Source: Helopsaltes ochotensis (lineage: Eukaryota; Chordata; Aves; Passeriformes; Locustellidae). From it: DNA of 64,000 nt. Under the pieces are notes generated by a model, which was given only the letters and a program-made list of their open reading frames with translations, was not told where the DNA came from and ran no database searches. Every line of letters begins with the position of its first letter. The stretch's first letter is position 1. Position numbers and translations under genes: made by a program. The DNA is taken from assembly GCA_013400155.1 (NCBI GenBank), contig VXBM01000095.1:417315-481314 (forward strand), written 5' to 3'. This document shows positions 31,101-46,100 of this stretch, piece by piece.

Positions 31101-34100
31101 ACTGTCTCTGGTGGTGCTGTCAGCTCCACTGCAGCTGCTGCTGTGGCACCTGCACTCTTGGATTTGTGTTCTCTTATCACTGACGCACCGCAGGGTTTGG
31201 CAGGTGATTCATGTACCCTGATTCACAATTCATCCTGGGTGAAGTTTGCAGAAAAAGCTATTATCTTTGGTGTCATGTACGTGTGAAAGAAGCACAACCC
31301 ATGATCAGATTCTTTCCTAGCAGAAGTTTTCCTCACTGTGGCCTACGGACTTCTGCCTGGGAAATTGGAAGGGAGATTTTCTTCTGACAATTTACGCACC
31401 ATCCTATCACTTCTCTCCATGTGGTTTATTGAGGTTATGGTTTAACTAAAAAATCATTTAGTGACCCCTTGCTCTCTACTGCTTCCAGTAGAACTTGGTA
31501 TAGCAAGACATCAGTTATAATAAATACCTAAAAAACCACATGATTTTTTTTTTTTTTTTGGGAAGTGTATCCAGGGCAGAAAATCCCAGCAGCTTCTCTC
31601 CTTGCAAACAGTTTTTTTGATGAAAGAACCATGCAGTGCCAGAGCAGTTGATGGCTTTGAAATGCCAGCAAGAGCTGTGCTGGAGCATCCTCTGTACTTA
31701 GACACCTGAGTCAGAGCCACAGACCTCTCTGAAGAGACAGGAGGGCCCACGTGTCGAAAGCTCTATTTCTGGAGCTTACATCCCTCATGCCAGGAGATCG
31801 TCACAGAATTGGCACCAGTGTCCTGCTCTAACCCTTGGGCTGCTGCAGGATTTATCCGTGGAGGCTCAGGGCCCAGCCAGACTCCACTGGCAATAATGGA
31901 ACATGTAATTGATTTTGTGGTGGAGTAAAAAGATGCATCCCACAGCCTTGGGAGTAGGAAAAGTCTGTTCCCTTCACAAGGGAGGAATCTGATGCCTGTA
32001 GTCCTGGAGCACCTCGGAATAAGCAGCCCCTTTGCCACGGCCAGCTTACACTGCCATTGTGCATGTTTACCCCCACAGTACAAACAAAAAGAGGTGTATT
32101 TATTGACGGGGTAAACAGGTCCACTTCTGTGCCCAGAAACCAGTTTGGTTAGTCAGCTGGGTGTTGACAGGAGAGGGAAGGAAATCATTACGAGAGACTG
32201 CGTAGTAGGCACGATAATGAGCCATGTGCTTGGTACCAAACAATAGAGGCTTGTGTGGAGCCCAGGGAATGCAGAGATAATTTTACCTCTCCAAACAGGA
32301 GGGCATCAAGCTGTGCTTCTCTGCCTGGGAAGTAGGTCAAGAGGAAGTGCACTTTCAATTCATGTTCATCTCATAATTATTTCACGTACCCAAGAAGGGT
32401 ATTTCTGTCACGGGGAGGCTGCCTCTGCGGCCAGCCTGATGGAGGAGCAATCCTCCCTGGGAGCAGCAGCATCCCCAGCAGCTCTCCCTGCACTTGTGCC
32501 TGCCGGTCACTGCAGGCAGCCCGGCAGTGGGTGCAGAGCTCCCGAGCCCAGCAGGTCCCAGCACAGTGGCACTGTGGCACTCGGTGGGGATGTGATTCAT
32601 TGCTGCTGCTGAAGCAAACAGGCGCCCTTGGAGATCACCAGGCCCAGCCTCTGCCCCAACTCAAGCGTGGGGATACCTGGAGTTCCTGGGGTCATAGCAG
32701 TAAGGTGTTAAATGGGTGGGGTCTCCAAAACCTCTCTGAGCAATCTACTGAAACGTTCACCACCATCACAGAGTTATTTTTTTCTTAGCGGTCTCAAAGT
32801 GTTTTAGAGATGGATGTCAAAGGTTAACTAAGGATAAATTGTGTTAGACTGGGTAGAAAACAAGTGTTCTATTGTCAGCCGCAGTACCTGCTCTGGTTTT
32901 TTGGTTTATAAGGGTACCTTACAAACAAAGGTAAGTACCTACACCTTGCATAGATATTTCTACATCTCTCTGTCTCTAGATTTGTATTTCTGAAGTAGAA
33001 GAGAGTCTTTCCCAGAAAAAAGTCAAATAGTTATGTTCAAAGTAAATTTTCCCATAGTTTGAAGGAATGTGTAAAGGAACACCGAGTAGAAAAAAAACCA
33101 AAACAGCTAAGCTTAGAGAATTGTGACAGTGTGATGACTCTAATTTAGCATTCAGCTGTAGAGAAGTGTAAACATGAGACTAAATACAGGCACTCCAATT
33201 TGACAAATCTTCTGTTGTTTGCTGAAAAACAATAGACATAGGATGGGAGATGCTGCTGTTAAAAAGACTTTTCTTTCAAGCTGCAGTGTATAATCTCCAC
33301 ACATGCCAGTTACTAAGGTTTCCTTGAAAAAGTGACCTAATTTTTAAAAAGAATTGCCAATAGCACAGAAAACCAAATCTGCTGCGCCAAATTGTGTATG
33401 TTCCAGATCTCTTTCTGTAGTAAAATATTTAGTAGCTAATTCTAGTCTCTGCCCCAGTTAAACCTGGTTTGTTTTTTTTCATAAAACTTTCTTGGTTTCA
33501 CCATAACTGAGAAATAGTTGCAGTATCATTTCATCGTCGTGTTTCCAGATAACTAAATTGAACTCCAGTGGGGATGGGACTGTGTGGGTGTTATTTTAGT
33601 CTGGAAAGAGATTTAAAACTTTAAAATGAGCTAAGAAGGGAGGCTGGGGTTGATGGAAAACAATCAACTTTTTTATTCCTGCCCTGGAATTACTTCTCCT
33701 GTTGCATTATACATGAAACACAACCCTCAGCCCTTGCATCAGTCATAGGGCTGAAGAAACAGCAGCACATCTGGGATGGAAAAGTCTTTTCCTGAGGTTG
33801 ACAGTTGTCATTTTCCTCCTGACAGATCCATGTTTACTGCATACCTCAAGCCCCTGATTCCTTCTGCTACGTTTCTAATTTTTTGCTGGCTACTAGCCAT
33901 TTTTACCTGGTTTGTGCACTATTTTATTTCCCCACAAATAGCCACATTAAAATCAAGTAAGTAGCTATAACGTTGGAGCAAAGTTTTTATAATGTTTATT
34001 AGGAAGACTATTTTCCCAAAAGTTCTCTTCCTTTCTTCCTCTTCCCTCATGCTATTGCAGACAACTTCATTTAAGGAGGAAAAAAAGGGGAAAAAACCCA

Positions 34101-37100
34101 AAAAAGTTCCCACCACCCAGAAAACAAAAGCAGAAAATATCTTTAGGAGTTCTGCTTATGCATAGCTGGATGCTTCTTTTGTTGTGTGTTATCATACTTG
34201 CCCTCAAAAACAAACAAACCCCACCCAAAAATCTACCAAGGAACCAAGAAGTAGCTTTACATTCCTACCCCATTTTTGCTTAATCAGTGCTGGGTTGTAA
34301 TGAAGACTAATTTCATAATCATTAGCACTTTCAGTTCTGGTAAACTCCTGCATCATCGTGTGCCCTTGTCCTTTGCTTCCTTATAGTTCTCAAAGCCAGC
34401 ATGGAGCAGGAAGGAGGAGCACCAGCGAGGCACCTCCACTCCTCTCTTCTGGTTTTTTAGGGGACACGACCCATTTTCCATCTTTCACCAAGGCACTCCT
34501 AAGGATCTGGGAAGTTAATGCTCTGCCTTAGTGCTTTCCCTCAGGACTCTCAAGGGCAACACAGCTGGACTAACAACACATTTAATTATCACTGCTGCTA
34601 ATAAGGCACAAGCTTCTGGAAAGTTTAATGGGAATGAGTAAGGAAGTACTTGGTGTTTTAGTGCTTATTTAAACTTCTGGACTTTTTAATCTCATTTTCT
34701 CAGTAGCCCCTCTTTTCTTTGGTAATAACGCCTAAAACGTATTTCCAATAATTTTCAAACTGAGTAGAGCTGGTTAATTCCTAGAAAAGAGACTGCCTGT
34801 GCAAGCTTAGTAATTCCTGGTAATGACTCTGTAATTAGACTAAATGAGAACAGGACCTGAACCTTAGTCCAGCATATTCTGAAAAGACATTGAAAATAAT
34901 CTCATTTTTCCTGTTAGGCTGTTAAATGAAGAACTTTCCATCTCATACCTTGTCTAAGGGAAGACACAAGATTTACTTTCTAGGCAGTTTCCTACCTCTC
35001 TGTCTAGTTTTGTGTCTGATGCTCCCTGTGGCCTATTTCACAAAGCAACCAAGAAAATGAGGAATGGATGAGTTTGAGGAGAAGCTTGCACAGACATTGT
35101 GAGATCTAGACAGGAAAATGTGAATGAAAACTGGAAATTATTCTAGGAAACTTTACTAGATGACTAAAAACCACAATTTCATAATCATGAACAGGGACAT
35201 CTTTGGTTAGTGGCACCTCCTTATGAAGTGAGGAAGTAAAGGCAGCTATTAAAAATATATCAGATAAATGGGGAAGAGGAGAAGAAGGAGGAAGGAGGCA
35301 GCAATTATGTAAATTAAAGCCTTTGGAAATATAAAGGAGGGAAAGATTTGAAAGGGAGCAAAAGACACCTCTACCTTGCAGCCTAAGGGACAGTAAGGCA
35401 TTTTAAAGGGTAACAGCAATAAAATCATTTCTATCACTAGTATGGCTCACTTGCTTAGCAGAAGATGGTGGAAGTTTTAATGATGCAGGAACAGCAGAAA
35501 TACTCAGTAGTTCTCTTTTGTGTTTAAAGAGAATTGGGATGATGTAATCAAGCATCACGGGAATGCAGAAATACTTCCCAGCCCTCACAAATAGCCATGA
35601 AAGATGAAAACCAGCAGCCATAAAGGAAAAAATGAACCCCAGCGTGCCCAAACAGCACCAGATACGCAAAAAAGCTGCGGGAGGGGCACAGCTTTCTCTT
35701 GCTAACTTTGAATAAGTCTTTGAGCAGTTAGCAAATGTTTGAGTCTAGAGGAGAGTTACCACAGAGAGAGGCAAAAAGAGGCGACCTCGGTAACCCCAGC
35801 TCAGCTTTGATAGCAGAGGGCAAATAAGGAGAAAGTTTGATATGGGATTCAGCTAGCAGAGCAGGAAAGGGAATAGACAATATTGTGCCTAGGTTTAAAG
35901 TGAGGTTTGGCTTTTTGGGCATTATTTTTTTGTTTCAGAAAATATTATTTGAAAATATTGATTGTGTTCAGTGATACCCTGTCAGATTTATTGCCCTTTG
36001 CAGCCCCAGTGATGTGCTCTGTTGCCCAGAATTAGCTGGTGCTATAGCTGGCTTTGGCACAGATGTTGAGTGCTGGAGCCATCCAAACTAGGATGGACGT
36101 GTGGGCTGCTGCTGAGGCAGTTCAGTGGTTTTATCTGCATCGTTTTTGAGCCCAAAGCTGGCTTGAAACAAGTATTGTAAAAGAGCCTTGCAGGCCTGGA
36201 GGATAGAATGTGTGAGAGGCAGCCTGTGACGAGGGCGTGAGGGCCAGGAGGCTGCAAATATGGCTAAGGGGCAAGGGAAACCAGTGCTATTTAACAAAAA
36301 TCTGTTCAAATGTGTCCGTGGAGATAGGGAAGGCAAGAGAGGATCATTTGGCTTTTTGTGTGTCACAAAGTGAAACCGGCCTCAGTTGAGGCAGTATGAA
36401 CAAGTAACTTGAGTTTAATCTACGTGGCCATATGCCAGGAAATTTTGCCAGGCCAGTTTGCATTGATGGGGCATGAAATAATAAAGGGTTACTCTAGCTA
36501 TCTTCCATATCTAGTCTTTTTAATGATTTCTAGGTACAGTACAAGTGAAATAGAGCTTATGAGCATCATGAACATCCAACTGGAAGGCAGTTTCAGAAAT
36601 GGATTTAAAGATCCTAGTGGAAATAGCACTGAACATGAGCTTGCTGTGGGACATGGCACTTCTACAGTGATGACAGGAGCAGAGCTGTGTTCGTAAGATT
36701 AATTTGCTTAATATCACAATACATGAGAAACTTGCTTATAGCTGAGAAACCTGTAAAATCTGGAGAGTGCACAGGAAAAAAAAGCCGTACAAATTATGAA
36801 GATGCTCTAAAATGCCTTGCAATGGGAAAAGAGAGATGAAGCTGTCGTGCTTAAAAGAAATATTCATTCAGATTTAATTAGTATCAGGTACTAAACCAAC
36901 TTTTAAATATTGCTGGAGAATGCATACAAACCTCCCTCAAACAGGAAGCTGAATTGAGGTTAAATTAAAATTGAAAATGAAGACAGGGAGATAACTTGCC
37001 AAGAGAGGGGGTAAATTCTCCATCTCTTGAAATCTTTAAATCAAGATGCAACACCTTTGTGTGCTCCAGTCAATTACCAGTTACTGGATTTGGTACAGAA

Positions 37101-40100
37101 GCAGCCAAGAGGTGCAGCATCAGCCTTACTCAGAAGGCAACACTGAATAATTCAGTGATCCCCAAGGACTCCTAAGTATCTGTTTCTCTTGCTAAACTTT
37201 TGAAATGTATTGCTGTACACCAGTAAACTTGAGTCAGCTTTGCTGCTGATATAGCAGCAATTCTACTAATCTATTTCACTACAGCTAAGGTTAGACTTAG
37301 TCAGTTCTTCAGTTTAATTGAGGAACTGTTTGTCATCTTTGTTCAGACAGATCTGTGAGACCAGGATATTGATGCAAGTGTAAATTTAAGATATTCCAAA
37401 ATCAAGGGTGTTTATAAGGACCTTGCCATGTGACGATGACAAAGTGCACTTCTCTTCATACGGGATTTTTTTTTAGAGAAGCTGTATTTTCTCTGCAGGG
37501 ACTTCTCTGCCTTTGTGTAGCTTCCTGCCAGAGAACATTCTAAAATCTCTGCCATATATCTGTATCTTTTATTAGTTTCCTCTCCATAAATAATCTAGCA
37601 TGGCTTTAAAAGACAATAAATTGTAGCGTTAAATAGACAGCAAAGGCAGTACATCATTCAGATCTGGTTGTGTCCTGACATCAAAAGTTTCTTTTGTTGA
37701 ATGGATTCAGGTAGCTACAATGAAATCCCGAAGATGTAAATAGTGGGTGAGCAGGACTGTGCAAAACTCCCCTGGGTTTATGTCCCTTGAGAAGGCTGTG
37801 GAGCTGTACTCATACTGCTGCAGCTGCATGACAAGCTGGGTGGGCATTGGAGCACCTAAAGGATCTCTGGATTTGCCTTTTCCTGTCATGGTCACTCCAG
37901 CAGCGCACATCTGCCTGCCCTGCAAGGCTGCGGATGGCAAGCACCTCCAGAGCTGCCTGCACAGCTGGGAGCGACACAAACACAGCAGCAGGGCCAGGGC
38001 CACCGTCCGAGCCAGATCTGAACCTGGCAATGCTCTGCTGCGCTGTCTGCAAGGCAGGCAGGTGAGCTGTGCCCCCCCGAGAGCCCCCGGGGCATCCAGC
38101 TCCGGCCCCAGCACAGGAGAGGCGCTGACCTGCTGGGACAATGCAGAGAGGCCCTGAGTTGATCCCAGGGCTGGAGCTCCTCTCCTAGGCAAACAGTTGA
38201 GAGAGTTGGGGTTGCTCAGCCTGGAGAAGAGTCTGGGCAAGCCTTGGGGCACCTTCCTGCACCTAAAGGTGTCTATGAGAGAGTGGGAGAGGAACGTTTT
38301 CCTTGGCCAGGGATAGGACAAGGGAGGAGGGCCTTAAGCTGAAGGAGAGCGGGTTTGCAGGTATTAGGATGAAATCTTTTACTATAGAGGGGTGCTGAGG
38401 CTCTGGAGCAGGCTGCCCAGAGGGTTTGTGGACTCCCCATCCCTGGAAATATTCAAGGCCAGGCTGGATATAACCTGGTCTAGGGGAAGGAGTCCCTGCC
38501 ACGGGCAGAGGATTCCAACTCTACCCATTCTGTGATTCTTTGAAGCGGTAAACCTTTTGAGAACAGGTTAGAAAGGGGCCGGTCATCGGTTTGTGCTGGA
38601 ACAGTGTGGGTAGTAACTGGTAAATACCCAACCCTCGCTGGTGTTTACCTGTAACAACCACAATTACATGCTCTAGCAACCATCACTGAATTTCTTGTAG
38701 TGTACTTAAAATTGTTCTGTTCATCTGGAAATAGCCTGCATCTCAACCAACAGCTACATATAATCAATAATAACACGGCAGATAACTTTTAGATCTTCTG
38801 TTTCTCAACATCAAGAAAGGGAAATGTTTTAAGCAGAAAATCTCGGTCCTCCACACAACACACTCAAAGTCTGAGCTCCTCTATTTTATTAATCCGTGTG
38901 TTATAGGCACAGAGTGTTTGTTCAAGATATCTTGCTAGAGAGTTTGGAATTTGCTCTGTGTTTACTAAGACCACACACTCAGTGGCTCTTACAGTACTGG
39001 AATTGCCGAATCCAGGGAGGATGGAGACTGCTGTGACAGCCAATGCCTCCACACTGGAGCCTTCACCAGAGCTGATCCCAATCCTGCAGCCTGAGGTGAG
39101 CGGCCAAGCTCTTCAGCAGAAAGCTGTAACTGATCCAGGCCTTGGCTGGCTCGGATCCAGAGGAGGGAGGGTAACATGAACTCATTTCTTGGTTACAGTC
39201 ACTTTACTTTGTCCTGATCTGGAAGGATGATGCTAAATGCTTCAAGATTTTTTGGGAAAGAAAAGTGAAAGGGGAAAAATATCCTATATTGTGTTGAGAG
39301 AAGATGTTTCAACTACTCAAAAAATATTTAAAATGTTTTGTAACATAAAATACCAAATACAAAATAAAGAGCTATTTATTAGCTCTTTTAAAATAAAAGA
39401 TTAAATGTTTCATTCTGAAACATTTAGATGGAAAACTTTCACAAATTTTGGTATTCTCAGCACAGTTTCAAAAAGATTAATTCAAACATTTTCCAGTGGA
39501 AAGCTATTCCATATCAAGATTTTATTCTGACTAAAACTTATAGCTAAGCTGTTATATTGCTGGAAGTAGATGTTAACAACACTTGTTCAATATTTCATCA
39601 GCAGCCCTTTCAGGACTCTGAGCTGCCTGAGGGGAAAAAAAAAATACAAACCCAAACCCCCTCCAAATTTCCTGTGAAATGTTCATATGTCACAGTTGTC
39701 AAATTGGCAACAGCAACACCAGCCTGTATTTGGAAAGATGGACTTTTTTTGTTTAAAGAGAACTCTTCATTCCAAAAAAGACTATAAAATCATCCCAGAC
39801 TATGGGGAAGAAGTAACTTCCCTTATGACCTGCTTCATAATGAACCCAGATTTTCCACATGTGTAGCCCCACCTGATAATATTTTTGTGCAATGGTTTAC
39901 AAATTGTAATCAAAAAAAAAAAGAAAATGGAGACTGTTTGAATAGCAGCTGCTCAGGAGAATATTCATTAATTTAGATCACAACTCAACAATGTGGTTCA
40001 GAAAATTTAGCCCAGCAGTTGGAAACGCATTGAGAATGGTTTAAATTTTTCCTTATTTTTCATCTTGGCAAATATATCCACAGAAAAGAGACTGCTGGAT

Positions 40101-43100
40101 GATTGCATAGAGACATTGAATGCATGCCACTGGTGAATAATAGCATATATAGTGGACACTGATTCCAAAAGAAATTTTAATGTGTTGAGCTATCAAATTA
40201 TATTTTGGCAAAAACCTCGGTGGTTAGCATTATATTTTGTGGTCAAATGATGTCAGCCTCTGCGGACCAGCTGGGTCTACAGAATGAAGAATTAAGGGCT
40301 TGCTATCAAAACTGCCCTGTCCCTGTGGATGGTCAGGTCACTGGAATGTGAGCAAAATCACTGCAGTGGATCTCAGCTTTTCCAGCTACAGTCAGGGTAA
40401 GAGATGGCTACTGCTGCACACCAGAGCATGAGTACTTTTCAAAATGCATTCAATCCCTTGGAGTGCACCTAGAAATGCAGGGGGAAATGGAGAAAGCACT
40501 TCTTACCTCAGCTATATATTTGACAGTTAAATGAACAAGCTTTCTGGGCAGCTTGCGAGTTAGCTCTATCAGGAATATATTCTTGAACTAACTGAGAAAG
40601 CACTGCCTTGTGGAAATGACATCTCCATATGAAAGTAATTATTGCTGCTACCTGGAAAAACGCACGGAAAGGAACATCCTGGCAATTCTTATCCTTTGGG
40701 AATCCAGGCTCCCATAGGCAGACAGACCACAATGAGATCTAATAGTAGTGTCCAGTACAAATGATTTTCACTCTTTTCACCCACTTCCATGCCAAAGACT
40801 CCCCCAAACCATTTCTGCTACTGTGGCCAGAGGATATGCAACGTGCAGCCCCTCCAGATGTGTTTGAAAGTTGCTGAGGAGTAAAGCAGCTGCTGCTCCA
40901 CCGCTGTTCCCCCCCAGGACCCCACATACCACAATCATCTTTAGAAGGAGATTTCAGTCAGCGTCCTGTTGTGTCTTGACACTGAGGGCCCAGGAGGAGC
41001 AGATCATTCCACTGGGAATGTTTACTGTGTCTTGAGGATGTCCCAGCTGAAATGGTTTAACCATCTCCTTCCAGCATCCCTTCATCAAAGCCAATCAGAA
41101 AAACCTCACGTGGCTCCCTGTGGAACCCCTGATGATGGGAACATGGTTGAATGTGCCTTATTTGCCTAATGGCTGCCTCCAGGCCTGCCCCTGGCCCTGT
41201 GCTCCTTGTGCCCAGGCTTTGTTCTGCCACTGCCTCCAGGCTGAGCATCCATCTCATCCACCTCCTCTTACTCACATCTCGGCGTGTTTTCCACCTTGCC
41301 GGGTGTACTTGGACCTCTGGTTTGGTACAGCAAGTAATCTCATGTGCTGCTGGGTTTTAGTATTATTATTATTAAAAAGAAATTCTGCAGGTATGAAGAG
41401 ATTAGCAAGTCTTGGTAGCATAAAGGAGTGAACAAAGAGAGAGCTTTTTTGGGGGAAAAAAGCTATTGATGCAACCAAATCAAAGTTGGCATCAAATTTC
41501 ATAATTCAAAACTGCTATTAAAGCAGGCTCAGAGGAATCAGGGAAACAATAAATCCCTACAGAGTACTGAAGTCAAAGTTAATCACATATTTCCTAATAG
41601 CAAGTTATTAGCAGAAATGTTTCCTTGATCAGGCTGAGATGAGTTATGCCCCCTGCCATTCAGCAGCACTATCCAACCCCTCCTGTAAAGGCCTAGAGTA
41701 ATACCCAGCAGATGGGGCAGACTGACCTTGTAAATCATCTTCCTCCTACCACAAGAGTAGCCTTACTGATAACAAAGTGGGGCTCCTTGAAATCTGCTGT
41801 AGAATTAGAAAGGGAAGGTGGGGGCTTATTTTCCTACCTCAAGTGAGATGGAGAAAGCATTTTCCCTTTCATTTCCACTCACAATAAATAGAGTGTGACT
41901 CGGGATAGTTGGGAACACCCACATGAGCTGAAAAGCTGGATACCTGTTAGGAACTTGAATGAAAGAGCAAGAAAGGCTTTGTAAGTGTCAGCTTCATGTG
42001 TCTCAGGAGTACTTTTGCTTTGTCTTATATAAAAGTCATAGGAGGGAATTGATAATTTCAAGCTCAAGCCCCCTGAGTGCCAACAAATAGAGTCAAAATA
42101 TGAATCTGCTTTGTACCCTCAGGAGAGAAGTCCCTTTCTCACAGAGTGGAGGTTAAAGAGTTCCAGATGTCCTCCAGGTTATAGGCAGAGGAACTGAATG
42201 TAAATCTTGCCTTTCTTTTTGACCCCTGTGGGTTTGGCTGGAGATGCAAATGTCCTTGCTGTTTTACACTTCAGATATTTAGCAATGCTTCTCACACCGA
42301 GAGAAGTTTTAAATCAGCAATTTAAAATCCTAAAAGAAGAAAGGCTAATACCCATGTTATTCTTAATTAGTAAGCCAGAGCAATTGTGTATAACTAAATC
42401 AGAGCCTGGAGTTTGAATTTTGCAAGAGTTATGAAGGAATGATTAATCCCTAAATGAGGATTCTTCTCCTGTTCTTTAAAATCAGGGATTGTTCTTCCTC
42501 TTAAGAGAGGAAGAATCTCTGTTAAATTGTTTGCCAAATCCTACTGGCAAATATTCTGGCTGGTAAAGACAAAAGCTGTTGTGCTATTAATGCATCAAAA
42601 TTAATTATGCCAGTATAACTGGTTATCTTTGGCACAAGTACAGAGCTTGAGGGACCAGACATGGAGCTGCCCTCTTTGTTACCATGGTAGACAGTTATGA
42701 AAGGAGAACAGATCTGGACTTGCATAATTCAAAGCACTTCTGACCAGATTGTAAATTTCCAGGTTAAGAGTAAAAGAAATGTTCCTTTGTCAAAAGTTGT
42801 TGTTTAGGACCCAGAAGGAATCTGACCCACTTGCAGAGAAAAAAAATTACAGTTGAAAGAGATACGATCAATGTTGTACTACAAAGGAATTTTCAGAAAT
42901 CACTGAAAAATTCACTTGATGTGCACTTACCCTGGTACAGGGTGGTAAAATAACCTAGGTACGGCACAAGATTGGTATTTTTAGCTTGAACTTCTCTGGC
43001 CATATCATCTATAGTTGGGGCTGAATATGCAAGCAAAATAGTGAGATGCTTCTGTGAGACTGAAGCCAACTCTTCAGCCTGGGTAGGATGGGGTGGTCTG

Positions 43101-46100
43101 GGTAAGATGGTACTTGTGGCTTTAGACAGCTGCTTTTCCTGAAATTCCTGAAGCTTGGTCGAATTGCGATCCCTTACAGGTACAGCAAGGTAAACAAATA
43201 ACATCTGGGACGTGGAAATATCTTTTCTACTTGCCGTGAGTGAAAAGCACCTCTCTTGATAATCCCAGGGGTGCAGGGCTGCAGAAACTTCATCAGGAGG
43301 TGGCAGGCAACAGCGAGCCTGATACAGAAAGAGTATCAGCAGAACATTCAGTCAGGTTTTGTGACTCCTGATTCCAGAGGAACTTCTCCAGACTCCTCTG
43401 CAGAGCTGCCTGCAGTCGGTGGCTGCAGCACGTGTGAGCAGTGTGCCAAGCAGCGTGCTCTTTGCGTGTGCCAGATGTAAGCAAGCGGTGATTTATGTGT
43501 GCAAATGCCTCCAGGAATACGTGCACATGAGCTCAGGGGGAATTTAGCACCAGAGCTTTTGAAAACTTGAATTCTGAGTTGCTTCCCATGTTGTTTGTTC
43601 TTTTGCATTAGAACAGGCTCTGCTTCTGAAAAGATACAGAGTGGAACTTCACGAGAAGCTGAGGGGATAAAAGTTTTAGCTCAGTAACAAATAGAGGTGA
43701 ATGCCAGAGAGTCATCTGCTAAGTTTTGAGGGCAGATAGCTGGACAAGAAATTCCAAAACATTCTTTTAGCACCACAAAAATCTGTCTTATGTCTGACCA
43801 TAACTGTAGGGCTGTTCAAAAGCAGAATCTGGGAAGATGGCAGCAGATCACTTTCTCAGAATTTAACTTCCAAATACAGCTGCTGTGTTTGTAAACTTTT
43901 AACCTGTGTATAACAACAGCAGCTGCACATCTGTCACCTCTGCACGGGAACTGAGTGCCAAAAGAAACAAGTGCATGTGCATTTGTAGGGAGGCAAAACC
44001 ACTCCAGTAATACTGGTGTGGAAGGTCCTTTAAGGAGTCTGACCAGGTGCCCTCCAGGTCTGGGGCAAGCAAAACTGGACAGAGAAAATGGGCTTGAATG
44101 CTGCAGTGACTCATGATGCTTGGTGAGCTTCTCTGTATTTTAGCCTAGTGATAGCTGCTGTTTCAAGCCACAGGGAAGCCATGTGGGTATATCTGATAGT
44201 GAGTAAAGCATTACACAGCTCCCAGAGGCTGTGATGTCCTGCCATCATAGTATGTTCAATCCATAGAAGCTATTCCAGTTGTGTGTCATCAATTCTAATT
44301 GCCCCTCTTCATTCTTTTGTGGTATTGTGGTATAAAGATCCAAGAGGCCAGATTTATTCTCTCGTCTGCATTTGCAGATGAATACAACTTCTGAATTGCA
44401 CCAATTATTCTGCTAATCTGCTTCCTGACTTGGCTGAATTATCTCAGAAAGTAGCTATGGTCCACAATAACAAAAAGTGAAACTAGCAGCCTCGGAATAT
44501 CTTCTGAGGGTTACCCCTTGTAGCTATGGTGATCTAAGAGTCCAGAGCAAATGCTCCTGCTCTGAGTCTTGTGCTCACTTGCACTTTTGCTTTCCTAAGA
44601 CTGTTCTGAGCTAATCCAGCTCAACAAACTAAGCTAAATTAAAATAAATAAATAAATAAAATTAGTTTAGAAAGAGACCATTTTCTTCAGCTTTCCTGAG
44701 GTGAAGTGTCTGTGAGAAGGGTTTGGCAAATTCCAGCACAAGGGCAAGGTGGGATGTGTGTGGGAGCAGGAGATAAGGAGGGAGGGAGGAAAGGGTCAGA
44801 GGCTGAAGTGGAGCAGGGCTTCCCCCTTTGGGAGCAGCAGGCTATTAGATCATCCCAATATCTAATCTTTGCTGCTTGTTAGTCACTGCTCAGGCTGGGG
44901 CTGTCTTGACAAAACCTTCGTTGCTGGTGTTGTTACCCTTATGACACAGAGGAAACCTGACTTGTGTCTCATGATTACTTTCGTGTAAGCAGTGGGAAGG
45001 AATTCCAGGGTCTGTGTACTCCAGGCACGGACAATGACTACTCAACAGCTTTTGCTGTCTGAGGAGAGTGCTGTGCTGGGAAATAAGAATGATATTGACT
45101 CTGAAAGTGGCTGCAAGGAGCAAGATGTAACCCTCATGTGAAATATGAACTGAGACACTCTGAGAAAAGGAACTACTTATCTTATATGTTGTCCTCTTCC
45201 TCTTAAAGTCACTTAGGTGCGGCCAGAGCAGCAACATTTGATGATACGTTCATGCCAAAAAGTCCTATGCAATCCAATTCAGCCATAAAAACTTTTAATG
45301 AGGCAGTAGAAGCTGTATTTCACTGCAGGATTTGCCTCTGTGACACCACAAGCAACATCTTCACAGTATGGCATATGAAATACAGGCTGAGATTCATATG
45401 TAGCCCAGTGTGATGCAGAATTTCAGGTTTTGACAAAGGCAGCCACACTGCGGAATGGCTCCCAGCAGAGATGGGCTCACAGTGCAAAGTGAAAGTCTGG
45501 ATCCAAAACTTGTAGCAGCTCACATGCAGCTTACACCAATCTCTCACTTCTGCTCCCTAACTTTTCATACACTTATATATGGTTATATACATACCTAAAG
45601 TCCAGACTAGTGTCAGAAAACATACACGAGTGTGCCAAGAAGGAATTGAAGCAGAGTACATAGAATTTCACATGAGAGTGAAGTAGCTGTGAATGAACTC
45701 GCCAAGTGCTCTGTGTATTTGCACAATGTAATCACTGGTTACTTGATTTGTGTACAGGTGCTCAGATTGTGTATGTGGAATGTCAGGAGTTGATTTACTG
45801 AAAACATTAAAAAATACATTACAATGCCCATTTAAGTTCACCATAAAGAATGCTCTCAAGCTTGCCTATACATGTTAACTCTTTTCTGTGTACCCTGCAA
45901 AGCCTGAACACACTTAACCTATTTTCTACATCACCAAATCAATGTCTATGGAGCATTGGTTTTGTTCACCTCTCCTCAGGAAGCCCGTTCATCATTTGCA
46001 GTGAGCCTTAGATAAAAGACTCTTCATCTGTGTAAAATATTGTTGTTGTTGTTGTTAGGCTAGTGTTTTCAGAGGGTTTTATTGGAACCTGATGTCCTGC

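Noticed and set aside
37707..38321. 204-codon minus-strand frame
   Set aside because: It overlaps an antisense CR1 fragment and a GC-rich patch and has no recognisable domain.
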